A DNA stretch of 64,000 nt, taken from Streptomyces tanashiensis (lineage in GTDB: Bacteria > Actinomycetota > Actinomycetes > Streptomycetales > Streptomycetaceae). Shown one piece after another: positions 35,238 to 43,625 of this stretch. Every line of letters begins with the position of its first letter. Position 1 is the first letter of the stretch. The DNA lies in the NCBI RefSeq assembly GCF_014648895.1, contig NZ_BMRZ01000003.1:310001-374000 (forward strand), read 5' to 3'. The translations under genes were made by a program, and so were the position numbers. The notes beneath the pieces were generated by a model that had not been told where the DNA came from, did not search any database, and saw nothing but the letters and a program-made list of their open reading frames with translations.

Positions 35238-36635
35238 GTGACCACCGAGGCCAGCCACCCCCTCTACTCCCCTCTGCCCGTCGAGCTGTCCGAGCGACCC
35301 CCGGCCCAGCTCCCGCCCGCGCCCGCCCTGCGGCTCGCCCCCGAACGGCTGCGGAACGCGACGGCCGCCGGCGGCGGGGCCGTCGCCCTCCTGTGGGGCG
35401 TCCAGGCCCGGCCCTCCGCCCGCCTCGACGCGTTCTTCGCGACCGGCGCCCACCTCACCGGCCTCCTCGCCGGGTACGGCGTCCTCGTCCTGCTGCTGCT
35501 CATGGCCCGCGTCCCGGCCGTCGAGCACGGCGTCGGCGCCGACCGGCTCGCCCGCTGGCACGCCCTCGGCGGGCGGTACGTCCTCGGCCTGATCGGCGCC
35601 CACGCCCTCCTCGCCCTCTGCGGCTACGCGGTGCACACCCGTACCGACCTCGTCACCGCCACCGGGGACCTCCTCGCGTACGGGGCGATCGCCGCGGCCA
35701 CCGTCGGCACCGGCCTCTTCGTCGCCGTCGGCGTCACCTCCGCCCGGGCCGTCCGCCGCCGGATCCGGCACGAGACCTGGCGGGCGGTCCACCTCGGCGC
35801 CCTCCTCGCCGCCGCGCTCGGCTTCGTCCACCAGCTCGCCGGGCCCGACCTCGCCGGCGGTCTCCTCACCCGCTGGCTCTGGTCGATGGCCCACGGCACC
35901 GTCGCCGTCGTCCTCGTCTGGTACCGGATCGTGGTCCCCGTCCGTGCCGCCCTCCGCCACGACCTGCGGGTCGCCGAGGTCCGCGACGAGGGCCCCGGGG
36001 TCGTCTCCGTCCTCGTCCGGGGCAGGGGAGTGGCGCTGCTGCGCGCGGAGCCCGGCCAGTTCTTCCGCTGGCGTTTCCTCCGGCGCGGGCTCTGGGCGAC
36101 CGCCCTGCCCTTCTCGCTCTCCGCGCCCGTCCGCGACGACACCCTGCGGATCACCGTGAAGGCGATCGGCGACCACACCCGCCGCATCCGCCGCCTCCGC
36201 CCCGGCACCCGCGTCCTGGCCTCCGGCCCCTTCGGCGCGTTCACCGCGCACCGCCGCACCCGCCGCAAGGTCCTGCTGCTCGCCGGCGGGGTCGGCATCA
36301 CCCCGCTGCGCGCCCTCTTCGAGACCCTGCCCGGCGGGCCCGGCGACGTGACCCTCCTCTACCGGGCCTCGGACGCGACCGGTCTCGTCCTGCGCGCCGA
36401 GCTGGAGACCATCGCCCGCGAGCGGCAGGCCGCCCTGCACTTCCTGCTCGGCCCCTCGGACGGTGCCTTCGACCCGCTCGCGCCCCGCGCGCTGCGGGAC
36501 CTCGTGCCCGAACTCGCCGCCCACGACGTGTACCTGTGCGGACCGCCCGCGATGGCCCGCGCCGCGACCGCCTCCCTGATCAGGGCCGGGGTGCCGGCCT
36601 CCCGCATCCACAGTGAGGACTTCGACCATGCCTAG
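35238..36635 (+). CDS. Ferric-reductase-like membrane flavoprotein
   Basis: 465 residues from the GTG at 35238 (MTTEASHPLYSPLPVELSER); TAGGGT ends 7 nt upstream, suggesting a leaderless start, while a GTG at 35229 would lie inside that hexamer. Six membrane helices include LLAGYGVLVLLLLMARVPAV, RWHALGGRYVLGLIGAHALL and RHETWRAVHLGALLAAALGF, with paired His residues expected to hold haem. The C-terminal half is a ferredoxin-reductase module: LPFSLSAP for FAD, VLLLAGGVGITPLRALFETL for NAD(P), and YLCGPPAMARA. It moves electrons from NAD(P)H across or to the membrane. Such genes usually precede an FMN-binding protein; here only a 62-codon frame follows. Confidence 0.9.
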   Translation: MTTEASHPLYSPLPVELSERPPAQLPPAPALRLAPERLRNATAAGGGAVALLWGVQARPSARLDAFFATGAHLTGLLAGYGVLVLLLLMARVPAVEHGVGADRLARWHALGGRYVLGLIGAHALLALCGYAVHTRTDLVTATGDLLAYGAIAAATVGTGLFVAVGVTSARAVRRRIRHETWRAVHLGALLAAALGFVHQLAGPDLAGGLLTRWLWSMAHGTVAVVLVWYRIVVPVRAALRHDLRVAEVRDEGPGVVSVLVRGRGVALLRAEPGQFFRWRFLRRGLWATALPFSLSAPVRDDTLRITVKAIGDHTRRIRRLRPGTRVLASGPFGAFTAHRRTRRKVLLLAGGVGITPLRALFETLPGGPGDVTLLYRASDATGLVLRAELETIARERQAALHFLLGPSDGAFDPLAPRALRDLVPELAAHDVYLCGPPAMARAATASLIRAGVPASRIHSEDFDHA

Positions 36636-36816
36636 ACACAGCGCCCCCCGCGCCTCGGTGGAGTTCGCCCGGAAGCGCCTCGCCGCCGCGCTCCTCGGCA
36701 CCGGGGCACTCGCCGCGAGCCTGCTCACGGCCGTCGTCACCCCGGCGGCCCCGCCCGCCCCCGACCGGGAACCGCGCGCCGCAAGCTCAGAACTGGCTCA
36801 ACGATCAGGAGATTGA
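36628..36816 (+). CDS. Short secreted-type protein, possible remnant of an FMN-binding partner
   Basis: 62 residues, overlapping the preceding stop by 8 nt. It starts MPRHSAPRASVEFARKRLAA, then LLGTGALAASLLTAVVTPAA, a signal-peptide or single-helix anchor, and a short Pro/Arg/Ser-rich tail. In streptomycetes this ferric-reductase-like gene is often followed by an FMN-binding-domain protein with just such an N-terminus. The missing domain suggests truncation or loss, but I see no leftover domain sequence before the next gene 37 nt away. Uncertain as a real product. Confidence 0.45.
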   Translation: MPRHSAPRASVEFARKRLAAALLGTGALAASLLTAVVTPAAPPAPDREPRAASSELAQRSGD

Positions 36817-36853
36817 TGGACGGGGCAACGATCGCGTCCCTAGGCTCACGGGC

Positions 36854-37639
36854 ATGCCCGACATCTCGCTGACCACCCTTGTCCTGCTCTGCCTCGCCGC
36901 GCTGGTGGCGGGCTGGATCGACGCCGTGGTGGGCGGTGGCGGGCTGCTCCAGCTGCCCGCGCTCCTGCTCGGGCTGCCGCACGTGCCGGCCGCGCACATC
37001 CTCGGTACGAACAAGGCCGTCTCCATCGTGGGCACCACCGGGGCCGCGATCACCTACGTCCGCAAGGCGCCCGTGCAGGTGTGGACGGCGGTACGGATCG
37101 GGCTCGCGGCCCTCGCGGGCTCCATGGGCGGCGCCTTCTTCGCGGCCGGGATCAGCAGTGACGTCCTGCGCCCGGTGATCATGGTGGTGCTGCTCGCGGT
37201 CGCGGCCTTCGTGATGCTGCGGCCCTCCTTCGGCGCGAAGGCCGAGGGGGAGGAGCGGGCGCCGCTGACCCGGGCACGGATCGTGACCGCGATCGTGGTC
37301 GTCGGCGGCGGGATCGGCTTCTACGACGGACTGTTCGGGCCGGGCACGGGCACCTTCCTGGTCCTCGCGCTGACCGCCGTGCTCCACCTGGACCTGGTGA
37401 CGGCCTCCGCCACCGCGAAGATCGTCAACGTCTGCACCAACGCGGGGGCGCTCGTCATGTTCGCCTACCAGGGCACGGTGTACTGGCAGCTCGCGGCGGT
37501 CATGGCCGCCTTCAACCTGGTCGGCGGGACGGTCGGGGCCCGGATGGCACTGAGCAAGGGCGCCGAGTTCGTCCGCGGGGTGCTGCTCGTGGTGGTGCTC
37601 TCGCTGGTCGCGAAGCTGGCCTTCGACCAGTGGGCGTGA
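36854..37639 (+). CDS. TauE/SafE (TSUP) family membrane exporter
   Basis: 261 residues with about eight hydrophobic segments in two similar halves. Signatures are VAGWIDAVVGGGGLLQLPAL, ILGTNKAVSIVGTTGAAIT and, in the second half, GGGIGFYDGLFGPGTGTFLV, SATAKIVNVCTNAGALVMF. Members move sulfite, sulfonates or other organic anions; the substrate here is unknown. TAGGCT ends 7 nt before the ATG, fitting leaderless transcription. It sits inside the nitrate/nitrite gene neighbourhood but no direct link is shown. Confidence 0.9.
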   Translation: MPDISLTTLVLLCLAALVAGWIDAVVGGGGLLQLPALLLGLPHVPAAHILGTNKAVSIVGTTGAAITYVRKAPVQVWTAVRIGLAALAGSMGGAFFAAGISSDVLRPVIMVVLLAVAAFVMLRPSFGAKAEGEERAPLTRARIVTAIVVVGGGIGFYDGLFGPGTGTFLVLALTAVLHLDLVTASATAKIVNVCTNAGALVMFAYQGTVYWQLAAVMAAFNLVGGTVGARMALSKGAEFVRGVLLVVVLSLVAKLAFDQWA

Positions 37640-37654
37640 TGCTCCAGGGGTGTC

Positions 37655-38272
37655 TCAGCGGACCCCGATGAGGTGGCCGAAGGCGACCACGTTCCCCTGG
37701 TAGCCGTTCTTCTTCGAGAAGCCGCCGCCGCAGGTGATCACCCGGATCTCGGCCCGGCCGGCCTCGTCGTACACCTTGCGGCTCGGGAAGTCCTTGTTGT
37801 CGTAGACCTCGATCGCGTCGACCGTGAAGACGGCGGTCCGCCCGTCCGCGCGGTCCACCTCGATCCGGTGGCCCTTCTTGAGGGCGCCGAGCGTGTAGAA
37901 GACGGCGGGCCCGTCGGCGTTGTCGACGTGGCCGGCGACGATCGCGGTGCCCTTGGCGCCGGGCGTGGTGCCGTCCCCGTACCAGCCGGCCATGTTCCGG
38001 TTCCCGGCCGGCGGCACGTCGAGCGCGCCGTCCGCCGCGAGGCCGAGCCGCATCATCGGGGCGTCCACGTCGGTCTCGGGGATCCTCAGCCGGACCGGCG
38101 GCGAGGGCGGCAGCGGGTCGGCGGCGGCGTCGGTGTGCACGCTCGGCCCGGCGGCGAAGGCCTGCGCGGCCGACGGCACGGGCGGGGTGACGTTCTCCGA
38201 GCCGTTGTGGACGAGCCAGAGTCCGACGCAGGCCGCCGCGGCTATGCCCCAGCCCTTGCTCCTGTTGCTCAC
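37655..38272 (-). CDS. Class F sortase
   Basis: 205 residues from the GTG at 38272 (GAGGGAAC upstream). An uncleaved signal anchor, WGIAAAACVGLWLVHNGSEN, is followed by a Pro/Ala linker and the sortase barrel: PVRLRIPETDVDAPMMRLGL, MAGWYGDGTTPGAKGTAIVA with catalytic His in AGHVDNADGPAVFY, and catalytic Cys in IRVITCGGGFSKKNGYQGNV. Class F sortases are actinobacterial transpeptidases acting on cell-wall proteins. A secreted protein with a C-terminal membrane helix is encoded 88 bp upstream on the same strand, a candidate partner although it lacks a clear LPxTG motif. Confidence 0.92.
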   Translation of the reverse strand: MSNRSKGWGIAAAACVGLWLVHNGSENVTPPVPSAAQAFAAGPSVHTDAAADPLPPSPPVRLRIPETDVDAPMMRLGLAADGALDVPPAGNRNMAGWYGDGTTPGAKGTAIVAGHVDNADGPAVFYTLGALKKGHRIEVDRADGRTAVFTVDAIEVYDNKDFPSRKVYDEAGRAEIRVITCGGGFSKKNGYQGNVVAFGHLIGVR

Positions 38273-38360
38273 CTGGGTTCCCTCGGTCGCTTCGTGGGGG
38301 TGTGGCCCTGCCCCCGCCGGGCCGTGTCCGGGCGCGGCGGGGGCAGGACAGGCGGTGGTC

Positions 38361-38903
38361 TCAGTGGCCCTGGGCGCCGCTCGCCCGGCGCCGCAGGAGC
38401 CAGACCCCGCCGACGGCAGCCGCGGCCAGCACCGCCGCGCCTGCCGTGACCTGGGCGGTGTCGGGGCCGATGCTGCCTCCGACACCGGTCTGGACGTGGC
38501 CGCTCGGACTCCGGTGCTTGACCGTCAGGTCGCCCCGGGCCGTCTTGCCGTTGTCACAGGCCACGCTGATCCAGTAGGAACCGGCCTTGACGTGCTCCGG
38601 CACCCTGAACTGTCCGACCACGACCTCCTTGTGCGTGCTCGGACTCAGTGGGAACTCGCCCGCGCCGAGCGAGTTCGCGTCCCCGACGCCGTGCCCGTGC
38701 TTGCCGCAGGCGAGCGTGTTCACGGTGACGGTCTCGCCCGGGGAGGCGGACGAGGGAAAGATCTCCAGCGACTCGTGGCCCTGGTTGCTCTGGTTGCTCT
38801 GGTTGTTCCACTCGTTGTCCGCGTACGCCGCGGGGGCGGCGAACGCCCCGATCGCGGCGACCGCCAGCGCGGTACCGGTGAACAGGCGGGCAGTGGTGCG
38901 CAT
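38361..38903 (-). CDS. Secreted, C-terminally anchored protein next to class F sortase
   Basis: 180 residues from the ATG at 38903 (GGAGGACCCCC upstream). The signal peptide reads MRTTARLFTGTALAVAAIGA, cleaved near AAYA-DN. The mature part starts with an Asn/Gln/Ser tract (WNNQSNQSNQ), then an Ig-like beta region (PSSASPGETVTVNTLACGKH; KAGSYWISVACDNGKTARGD) with two Cys. The C-terminus is TGVGGSIGPD, a hydrophobic helix (VTAGAAVLAAAAVGGVWLL) and RRR. That is the layout of a sortase substrate, but no LPxTG or LAxTG is visible; TGVGG is the only candidate sorting position. Function unknown. Confidence 0.8.
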   Translation of the reverse strand: MRTTARLFTGTALAVAAIGAFAAPAAYADNEWNNQSNQSNQGHESLEIFPSSASPGETVTVNTLACGKHGHGVGDANSLGAGEFPLSPSTHKEVVVGQFRVPEHVKAGSYWISVACDNGKTARGDLTVKHRSPSGHVQTGVGGSIGPDTAQVTAGAAVLAAAAVGGVWLLRRRASGAQGH

Positions 38904-39167
38904 GGGGGTCCTCCGGGGCGCGCGAGCGGTCATGCCGGCTGGTCCTCCCGGGAGGGACATCCCGGAGCCGGACCTTCTGAGACCGAGATAAGAGCCGCGC
39001 CGCGCGCCCCGCCTGCTGATGGGGCATCAGGATTGCTCCGTCCGATACGGCGCGTCGCCTGGATCTCTGGCGTTTCCGCAGGTCAGAGCGGCCTGTGGGC
39101 CGTCAGTCGACAGCCCGTGCCGAATGGGTGAGCCCGGCGGCGGTCCCGCCCCGGAGGCCCGGCCGGC

Positions 39168-39938
39168 TCACGACGCGTACAGGGTCTCGCCCTCCACCGC
39201 CCCGTACGCCGCGAACACCCGCTCCATCAGCGCCTCGTCCACCGCGAACGTCACCTCGTCGATCGCCGTCACGGGCGCGATCGTCCGGGAGTTGGTGACG
39301 AACGCGGCCCGGAAGCCCGGGAGGTCGGCCAGGGTGACCGGGCGCCGGACCGACTCCAGGCGCGGCTCCAGGAGGGCCATGGTGATGCCGGTGAGGCAGG
39401 GGGCCGAGGGCCAGACCACCGAAGCGCCGTCCCAGAAGGCGATGTTGGTGACCGCTCCCTCGGCGATCTCGCCGTACGGGGAGGTCAGCAGGGCGTCGTC
39501 GAAGCCCGCCCGGCGGGCCGCCTCTCCGTGGTAGGTCTGGCCGAAGCCGCCCAGGTGCTTGATGTGCGGCGCGGGCCGCCAGTAGTCGACGGTCGTCAGG
39601 CGCTGCGGGGCGCCGGGGGCGTCGGGGGCGGGGTCGGCGACGGTCACCACGGTGCGGATGCCCGGGTACACGTACACCCGGACCGAGGCGTCCCGCCGTC
39701 CGGCGTTCGCGAGGGCCCCGGTGACGAGCTCGCGCACCAGCCTGCCGTCCAGCTCCCGGTCGAAGAGCTCGCGGGTCGAGCGGTCGAGGCGGTCGAGGTG
39801 CAGGGCGAGGCCCTTCACGCGCCCGTCCCGTACCTGCATCGCCGTGAAGTGGCCGAAACCGGTCAGGAGGGCGGCGAGGAGCGCCGGTTCGGCCGCCGGG
39901 GTCCCGTCGATCTCGATGTGCGGGGGAGGTGTCGTCAT
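39168..39938 (-). CDS. Aminotransferase class IV family protein
   Basis: 256 residues from the ATG at 39938. Fold-type IV PLP enzyme, the group including 4-amino-4-deoxychorismate lyase and branched-chain or D-amino-acid aminotransferases. Visible blocks are LALHLDRLDRSTRELFDREL, HIKHLGGFGQTYHGEAARRA at the expected PLP-lysine region (the lysine follows 'PHI'), FDDALLTSPYGEIAEGAVTN with the conserved Glu, and CLTGITMALLEPRL for phosphate binding. The lyase role (p-aminobenzoate, folate) is possible but not decided by sequence alone. It is divergent from the ABC transporter pair starting at 40006. Confidence 0.88.
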   Translation of the reverse strand: MTTPPPHIEIDGTPAAEPALLAALLTGFGHFTAMQVRDGRVKGLALHLDRLDRSTRELFDRELDGRLVRELVTGALANAGRRDASVRVYVYPGIRTVVTVADPAPDAPGAPQRLTTVDYWRPAPHIKHLGGFGQTYHGEAARRAGFDDALLTSPYGEIAEGAVTNIAFWDGASVVWPSAPCLTGITMALLEPRLESVRRPVTLADLPGFRAAFVTNSRTIAPVTAIDEVTFAVDEALMERVFAAYGAVEGETLYAS

Positions 39939-40005
39939 GCCCTCACCGTACGGCGCCAGGAAGACACTTGACCTCAAGCAAACTTGAGGTACCACGATCA
40001 TCGGC

Positions 40006-41739
40006 ATGCTGTTCCGACTGCTCGCTCCCCGCCTCCGGCCGTACCGGTCCCTCCTCGTCCTCCTCGTCGCCCTGCAGCTCGTCCAGACCCTCGCCTCCCT
40101 CGCCCTGCCCACCCTCAACGCCGGCGTCATCGACCACGGCGTCCTGCGCGGGGACACCGGCCGCGTCCTCAGCGGCGGCGCCGTGATGATCGCCGTCACC
40201 CTCCTCCAGGCCGCCGCGGCCGCCGCCGCCACCTACGCCGGCGCCAAGGCCGCCATGGGCGTCGCCCGCGACCTGCGCTCCGAGGTCTTCCGCCGCGTCC
40301 AGGACTTCTCCGCCCGGGAGCGGGGCCGGTTCGGCGCCGCCTCCCTCATCACCCGGACCACCAACGACGTCCAGCAGATCCAGACGTTCACCGTCCTCGT
40401 CCTCACCATGCTGGTCGCCGCCCCGCTGCTCTGCGCCGGCGGACTCGTCATGGCCCTGCGCCAGGACGTGCCGCTCGCCCTCGTCCTGCTCCTCTTCGTG
40501 CCCGTGATGACCGGCGCCGTCGGCACCGTCGTCCTGCGCATGCGGCCCCTCTTCCGCGGCATGCAGGAGCGCGTCGACCGGGCGAGCCGCGTGCTGCGCG
40601 AACAGATCACCGGCGTCCGGGTCGTCCGCGCCTTCGTCCGTGACCGTCACGAGCGGGAACGGTTCGCCGCCGCCAACGGCGAACTCCTCACCGTCGGCCT
40701 CAGGGCCGGCCGGCTCCAGGCCCTCATGTTCCCCACGGTCCTGATCGTCTGGCAGCTGACGACCGTCGCCCTCGTGTACGTCGGCGCCCACCGCATCGAC
40801 TCCGGAGCCCTCCAGCCGGGCGGCCTCGTCGCCTTCCTCGGCTACCTCCTCCAGACCTCCATGTCCGTGATGATGGTCCTCTTCCTCCTCATGCACATGC
40901 CGCGTGCCGAAGCCGGTGCCGAACGCGTCCGCGAGGTCCTCGACACCCGCCCGTCCGTCACCCCGCCCACCCACCCCGTCCGGGCCCTCCCCGGCACCGG
41001 CCGCCTCGACCTCGACGGCGTCGGCTTCCGCTACCCGGGCGCGGAGGAGTCCGTCCTCCACGACATCGGGCTCGTCGCCCGCCCCGGCGAGACCACCGCC
41101 GTCATCGGCGCCACCGGCAGCGGCAAGTCGACCCTCCTCGGCCTCGTGCCCCGGCTCTTCGACGCCACCGACGGAGAGGTCCGCGTCGACGGCGTCGACG
41201 TGCGGACGGTCGATCCGGAACTGATGGCGCGGACCGTCGGACTCGTCCCCCAGAAGCCGTACCTCTTCTCCGGGACGGTCGCGACCAACCTCCGGTACGG
41301 GCGGCCCGACGCCACCGACGAGGAGCTCTGGCACGCCCTGGAGGTCGCCCAGGCCGCCGGCTTCGTCCGCGAGCTCGACGCCGGCCTCGACGCCCCCGTC
41401 TCCCAGGGCGGCGCCAACTTCTCCGGCGGCCAGCGCCAGCGCCTCGCCATCGCCCGGGTGCTCGTCGCCCGCCCCCGCGTCTACCTCTTCGACGACTCCT
41501 TCTCCGCCCTCGACCCCCGGACCGACGCCCGGCTCCGCACCGCGCTGCGCGAGGAGACCGCCGACGCGACCGTCGTCATCGTCGCCCAGCGCGTCTCCAC
41601 CATCCGACAGGCCGACCGGATCGTCGTCCTCGACCACGGCCGCACCGTCGGCACCGGAACCCACACGTCCCTCATGCGGGACAACCCCACCTACCGGGAG
41701 ATCGTCCTCTCCCAGCTCACCGAGGAGGAAGCCGCATGA
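40006..41739 (+). CDS. ABC exporter half 1 (permease-ATPase), degenerate catalytic site
   Basis: 577 residues. Six membrane helices, then the ATPase: Walker A VIGATGSGKSTLLGLVPRLF, Q-loop VGLVPQKPYLF, canonical signature ANFSGGQRQRLAIARVLVAR, Walker B RVYLFDDSFSALD, and the switch region IVAQRVSTIRQAD, where Gln replaces the usual His. The Glu after Walker B is replaced by Asp and the switch His by Gln, which marks the degenerate half of a heterodimeric exporter. It overlaps the next gene by 4 nt, and a paralogue of the same length lies at 58753-60486. Probably a multidrug or lipid exporter. Confidence 0.93.
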   Translation: MLFRLLAPRLRPYRSLLVLLVALQLVQTLASLALPTLNAGVIDHGVLRGDTGRVLSGGAVMIAVTLLQAAAAAAATYAGAKAAMGVARDLRSEVFRRVQDFSARERGRFGAASLITRTTNDVQQIQTFTVLVLTMLVAAPLLCAGGLVMALRQDVPLALVLLLFVPVMTGAVGTVVLRMRPLFRGMQERVDRASRVLREQITGVRVVRAFVRDRHERERFAAANGELLTVGLRAGRLQALMFPTVLIVWQLTTVALVYVGAHRIDSGALQPGGLVAFLGYLLQTSMSVMMVLFLLMHMPRAEAGAERVREVLDTRPSVTPPTHPVRALPGTGRLDLDGVGFRYPGAEESVLHDIGLVARPGETTAVIGATGSGKSTLLGLVPRLFDATDGEVRVDGVDVRTVDPELMARTVGLVPQKPYLFSGTVATNLRYGRPDATDEELWHALEVAQAAGFVRELDAGLDAPVSQGGANFSGGQRQRLAIARVLVARPRVYLFDDSFSALDPRTDARLRTALREETADATVVIVAQRVSTIRQADRIVVLDHGRTVGTGTHTSLMRDNPTYREIVLSQLTEEEAA

Positions 41740-43625
41740 GCACGGCGACCGCGACCCGCGCCACCACCACCCCCACCGGCGGGAACGCCACCGCACCCGC
41801 CCGCACCGGCCCCCCGCCCCAGCGCGGCCCCGGCCTCGCCACGCCCTCCCTCGAACGCTCCCTCTCCTTCCGCTCCTCCGGCCTCCGCCTGCTGCGCACC
41901 CTCGCCCCCGACCGGGCCCGGCTGCTCGCCGTCCTCGCCGCGGGCGCCGCCGCCGTCTCCCTCTCCGTCCTCGGTCCCCTCCTCCTCGGCCGCGCCACCG
42001 ACCTCGTGATCACGGGCGCCACCGGCCCCGCCGGCGTCGACTTCGCGGCCGTCGGCCGGATCCTCGCCCTCTCCGTCCTCGTCGTCACCGGCTCCTCCGC
42101 GCTCACCTGGGTCCAGCTGCGGATCGCCACCACCGTCGTCCAGCGCGCCGGGCACCGGCTCCGCGAGCGGGCCCAGCACAAACTGGCGAAACTGCCCCTC
42201 ACCCACCTCGACGGGAAGCCGCGCGGCGAGGTCCTCTCCCGCACCACGAACGACATCGACAACATCACCCAGACCCTCCAGCAGGCCTTCAGCCAGATGA
42301 CGCGCGCCCTGCTCACCCTGGTCGGCGTCCTCGTGATGATGTTCTGGATCTCCCCGGTGCTCGCCCTCGTCGCCCTCGCCACCGTGCCCGTCTCGGTCGC
42401 CGTCGCCGCCTTCGTCGGCAAGCGCGCCCAGCCGCAGTTCGTGAAGCAGTGGGCCGTCACCGGCCGCCTCGGCAGCCACGTCGAGGAGATGATCACCGGC
42501 CACACCGAGGTCGTCGCCTTCGGCCGCCGCGCCGAGGCCGTGCGCCGCTTCGACGAGCTCGGCGAGGAGCTCTACCGGGCGAGCTTCCGCGCCCAGTTCG
42601 TCTCCGGCTTCATCCAGCCCGCCCTGACCCTCGTCGGCAACCTGAACTACGTGGTCATCGCCGTGGTCGGCGGACTGCGGGTGGCGAGCGGCACGCTGTC
42701 CGTCGGCGACGTGCAGGCCTTCATCCAGTACTCGTACGACTTCAACGGCCCCATCAACCAGGTCGCCGCCATGGCCAACCTCCTCCAGTCCGGAGTGGCC
42801 TCCGCCGAGCGGGTCTTCGACCTCCTCGACGCCGAGGAGGAGTCCCCGGAACCGGCCTCGCCCCGCAGGCCCGCCGAACTCCGCGGCCGGGTCTCCTTCG
42901 AGAAGGTCGCCTTCCGCTACGAGGACGGCAGGCCGCTCATCGAGGACCTGTCGCTCACCGTCGAACCCGGCCGGACCGTCGCCATCGTCGGCCCCACCGG
43001 CGCCGGCAAGACGACCCTGGTCAACCTGCTCCTGCGCTTCCACGAGCTCACCGGCGGCCGGATCACCCTCGACGGCGTCGACACGGCCGCCATGACCCGC
43101 GAGGAGCTGCGCTCCGCCACCGGCATGGTCCTCCAGGACACCTGGCTCTTCGGCGGCACCATCGCCGACAACATCGCCTACGGGGTGCCCGGCGAGGTCT
43201 CCCGCGAGCGGATCGTCGCCGCCGCCCGGGCCGCCCACGCCGACCGCTTCGTCCGCACCCTGCCCGCCGGGTACGACACCGTCCTCGACGAGGACGGCGG
43301 CGGCCTCAGCGCCGGCGAGAAGCAGCTGATCACCCTCGCCCGCGCCTTCCTCTCCGACCCGGTGATCCTCGTCCTCGACGAGGCCACCAGCTCCGTCGAC
43401 ACCCGCACCGAACTCCTCGTCCAGCAGGCCATGACCTCCCTGCGCGCGGGCCGCACCAGCTTCGTCGTCGCCCACCGGCTCTCCACGATCCGGGACGCCG
43501 ACACCATCCTGGTGATGGAGAGCGGCTCGATCGCCGAGCAGGGCAGCCACGAGGAACTGCTCGCCGCCGGGGGCGCCTACGCCCGGCTGCACGCGGCCCA
43601 GTTCGCCCGTACGGTGGAGGCGTGA
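41736..43625 (+). CDS. ABC exporter half 2 (permease-ATPase), canonical catalytic site
   Basis: 629 residues. A Pro/Thr-rich N-terminal extension (TRATTTPTGGNATAPARTGP) precedes six helices. ATPase motifs: Walker A IVGPTGAGKTTLVNLLLRFH, Q-loop GMVLQDTWLF, signature GGGLSAGEKQLITLARAF (SAGEKQ instead of SGGQ), Walker B VILVLDEATSSVD with Glu, and switch His in VVAHRLSTIRDAD. Combined with half 1, this gives one functional and one degenerate site, the common asymmetric heterodimer. The stop overlaps the next gene's GTG. Confidence 0.93.
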   Translation: MSTATATRATTTPTGGNATAPARTGPPPQRGPGLATPSLERSLSFRSSGLRLLRTLAPDRARLLAVLAAGAAAVSLSVLGPLLLGRATDLVITGATGPAGVDFAAVGRILALSVLVVTGSSALTWVQLRIATTVVQRAGHRLRERAQHKLAKLPLTHLDGKPRGEVLSRTTNDIDNITQTLQQAFSQMTRALLTLVGVLVMMFWISPVLALVALATVPVSVAVAAFVGKRAQPQFVKQWAVTGRLGSHVEEMITGHTEVVAFGRRAEAVRRFDELGEELYRASFRAQFVSGFIQPALTLVGNLNYVVIAVVGGLRVASGTLSVGDVQAFIQYSYDFNGPINQVAAMANLLQSGVASAERVFDLLDAEEESPEPASPRRPAELRGRVSFEKVAFRYEDGRPLIEDLSLTVEPGRTVAIVGPTGAGKTTLVNLLLRFHELTGGRITLDGVDTAAMTREELRSATGMVLQDTWLFGGTIADNIAYGVPGEVSRERIVAAARAAHADRFVRTLPAGYDTVLDEDGGGLSAGEKQLITLARAFLSDPVILVLDEATSSVDTRTELLVQQAMTSLRAGRTSFVVAHRLSTIRDADTILVMESGSIAEQGSHEELLAAGGAYARLHAAQFARTVEA

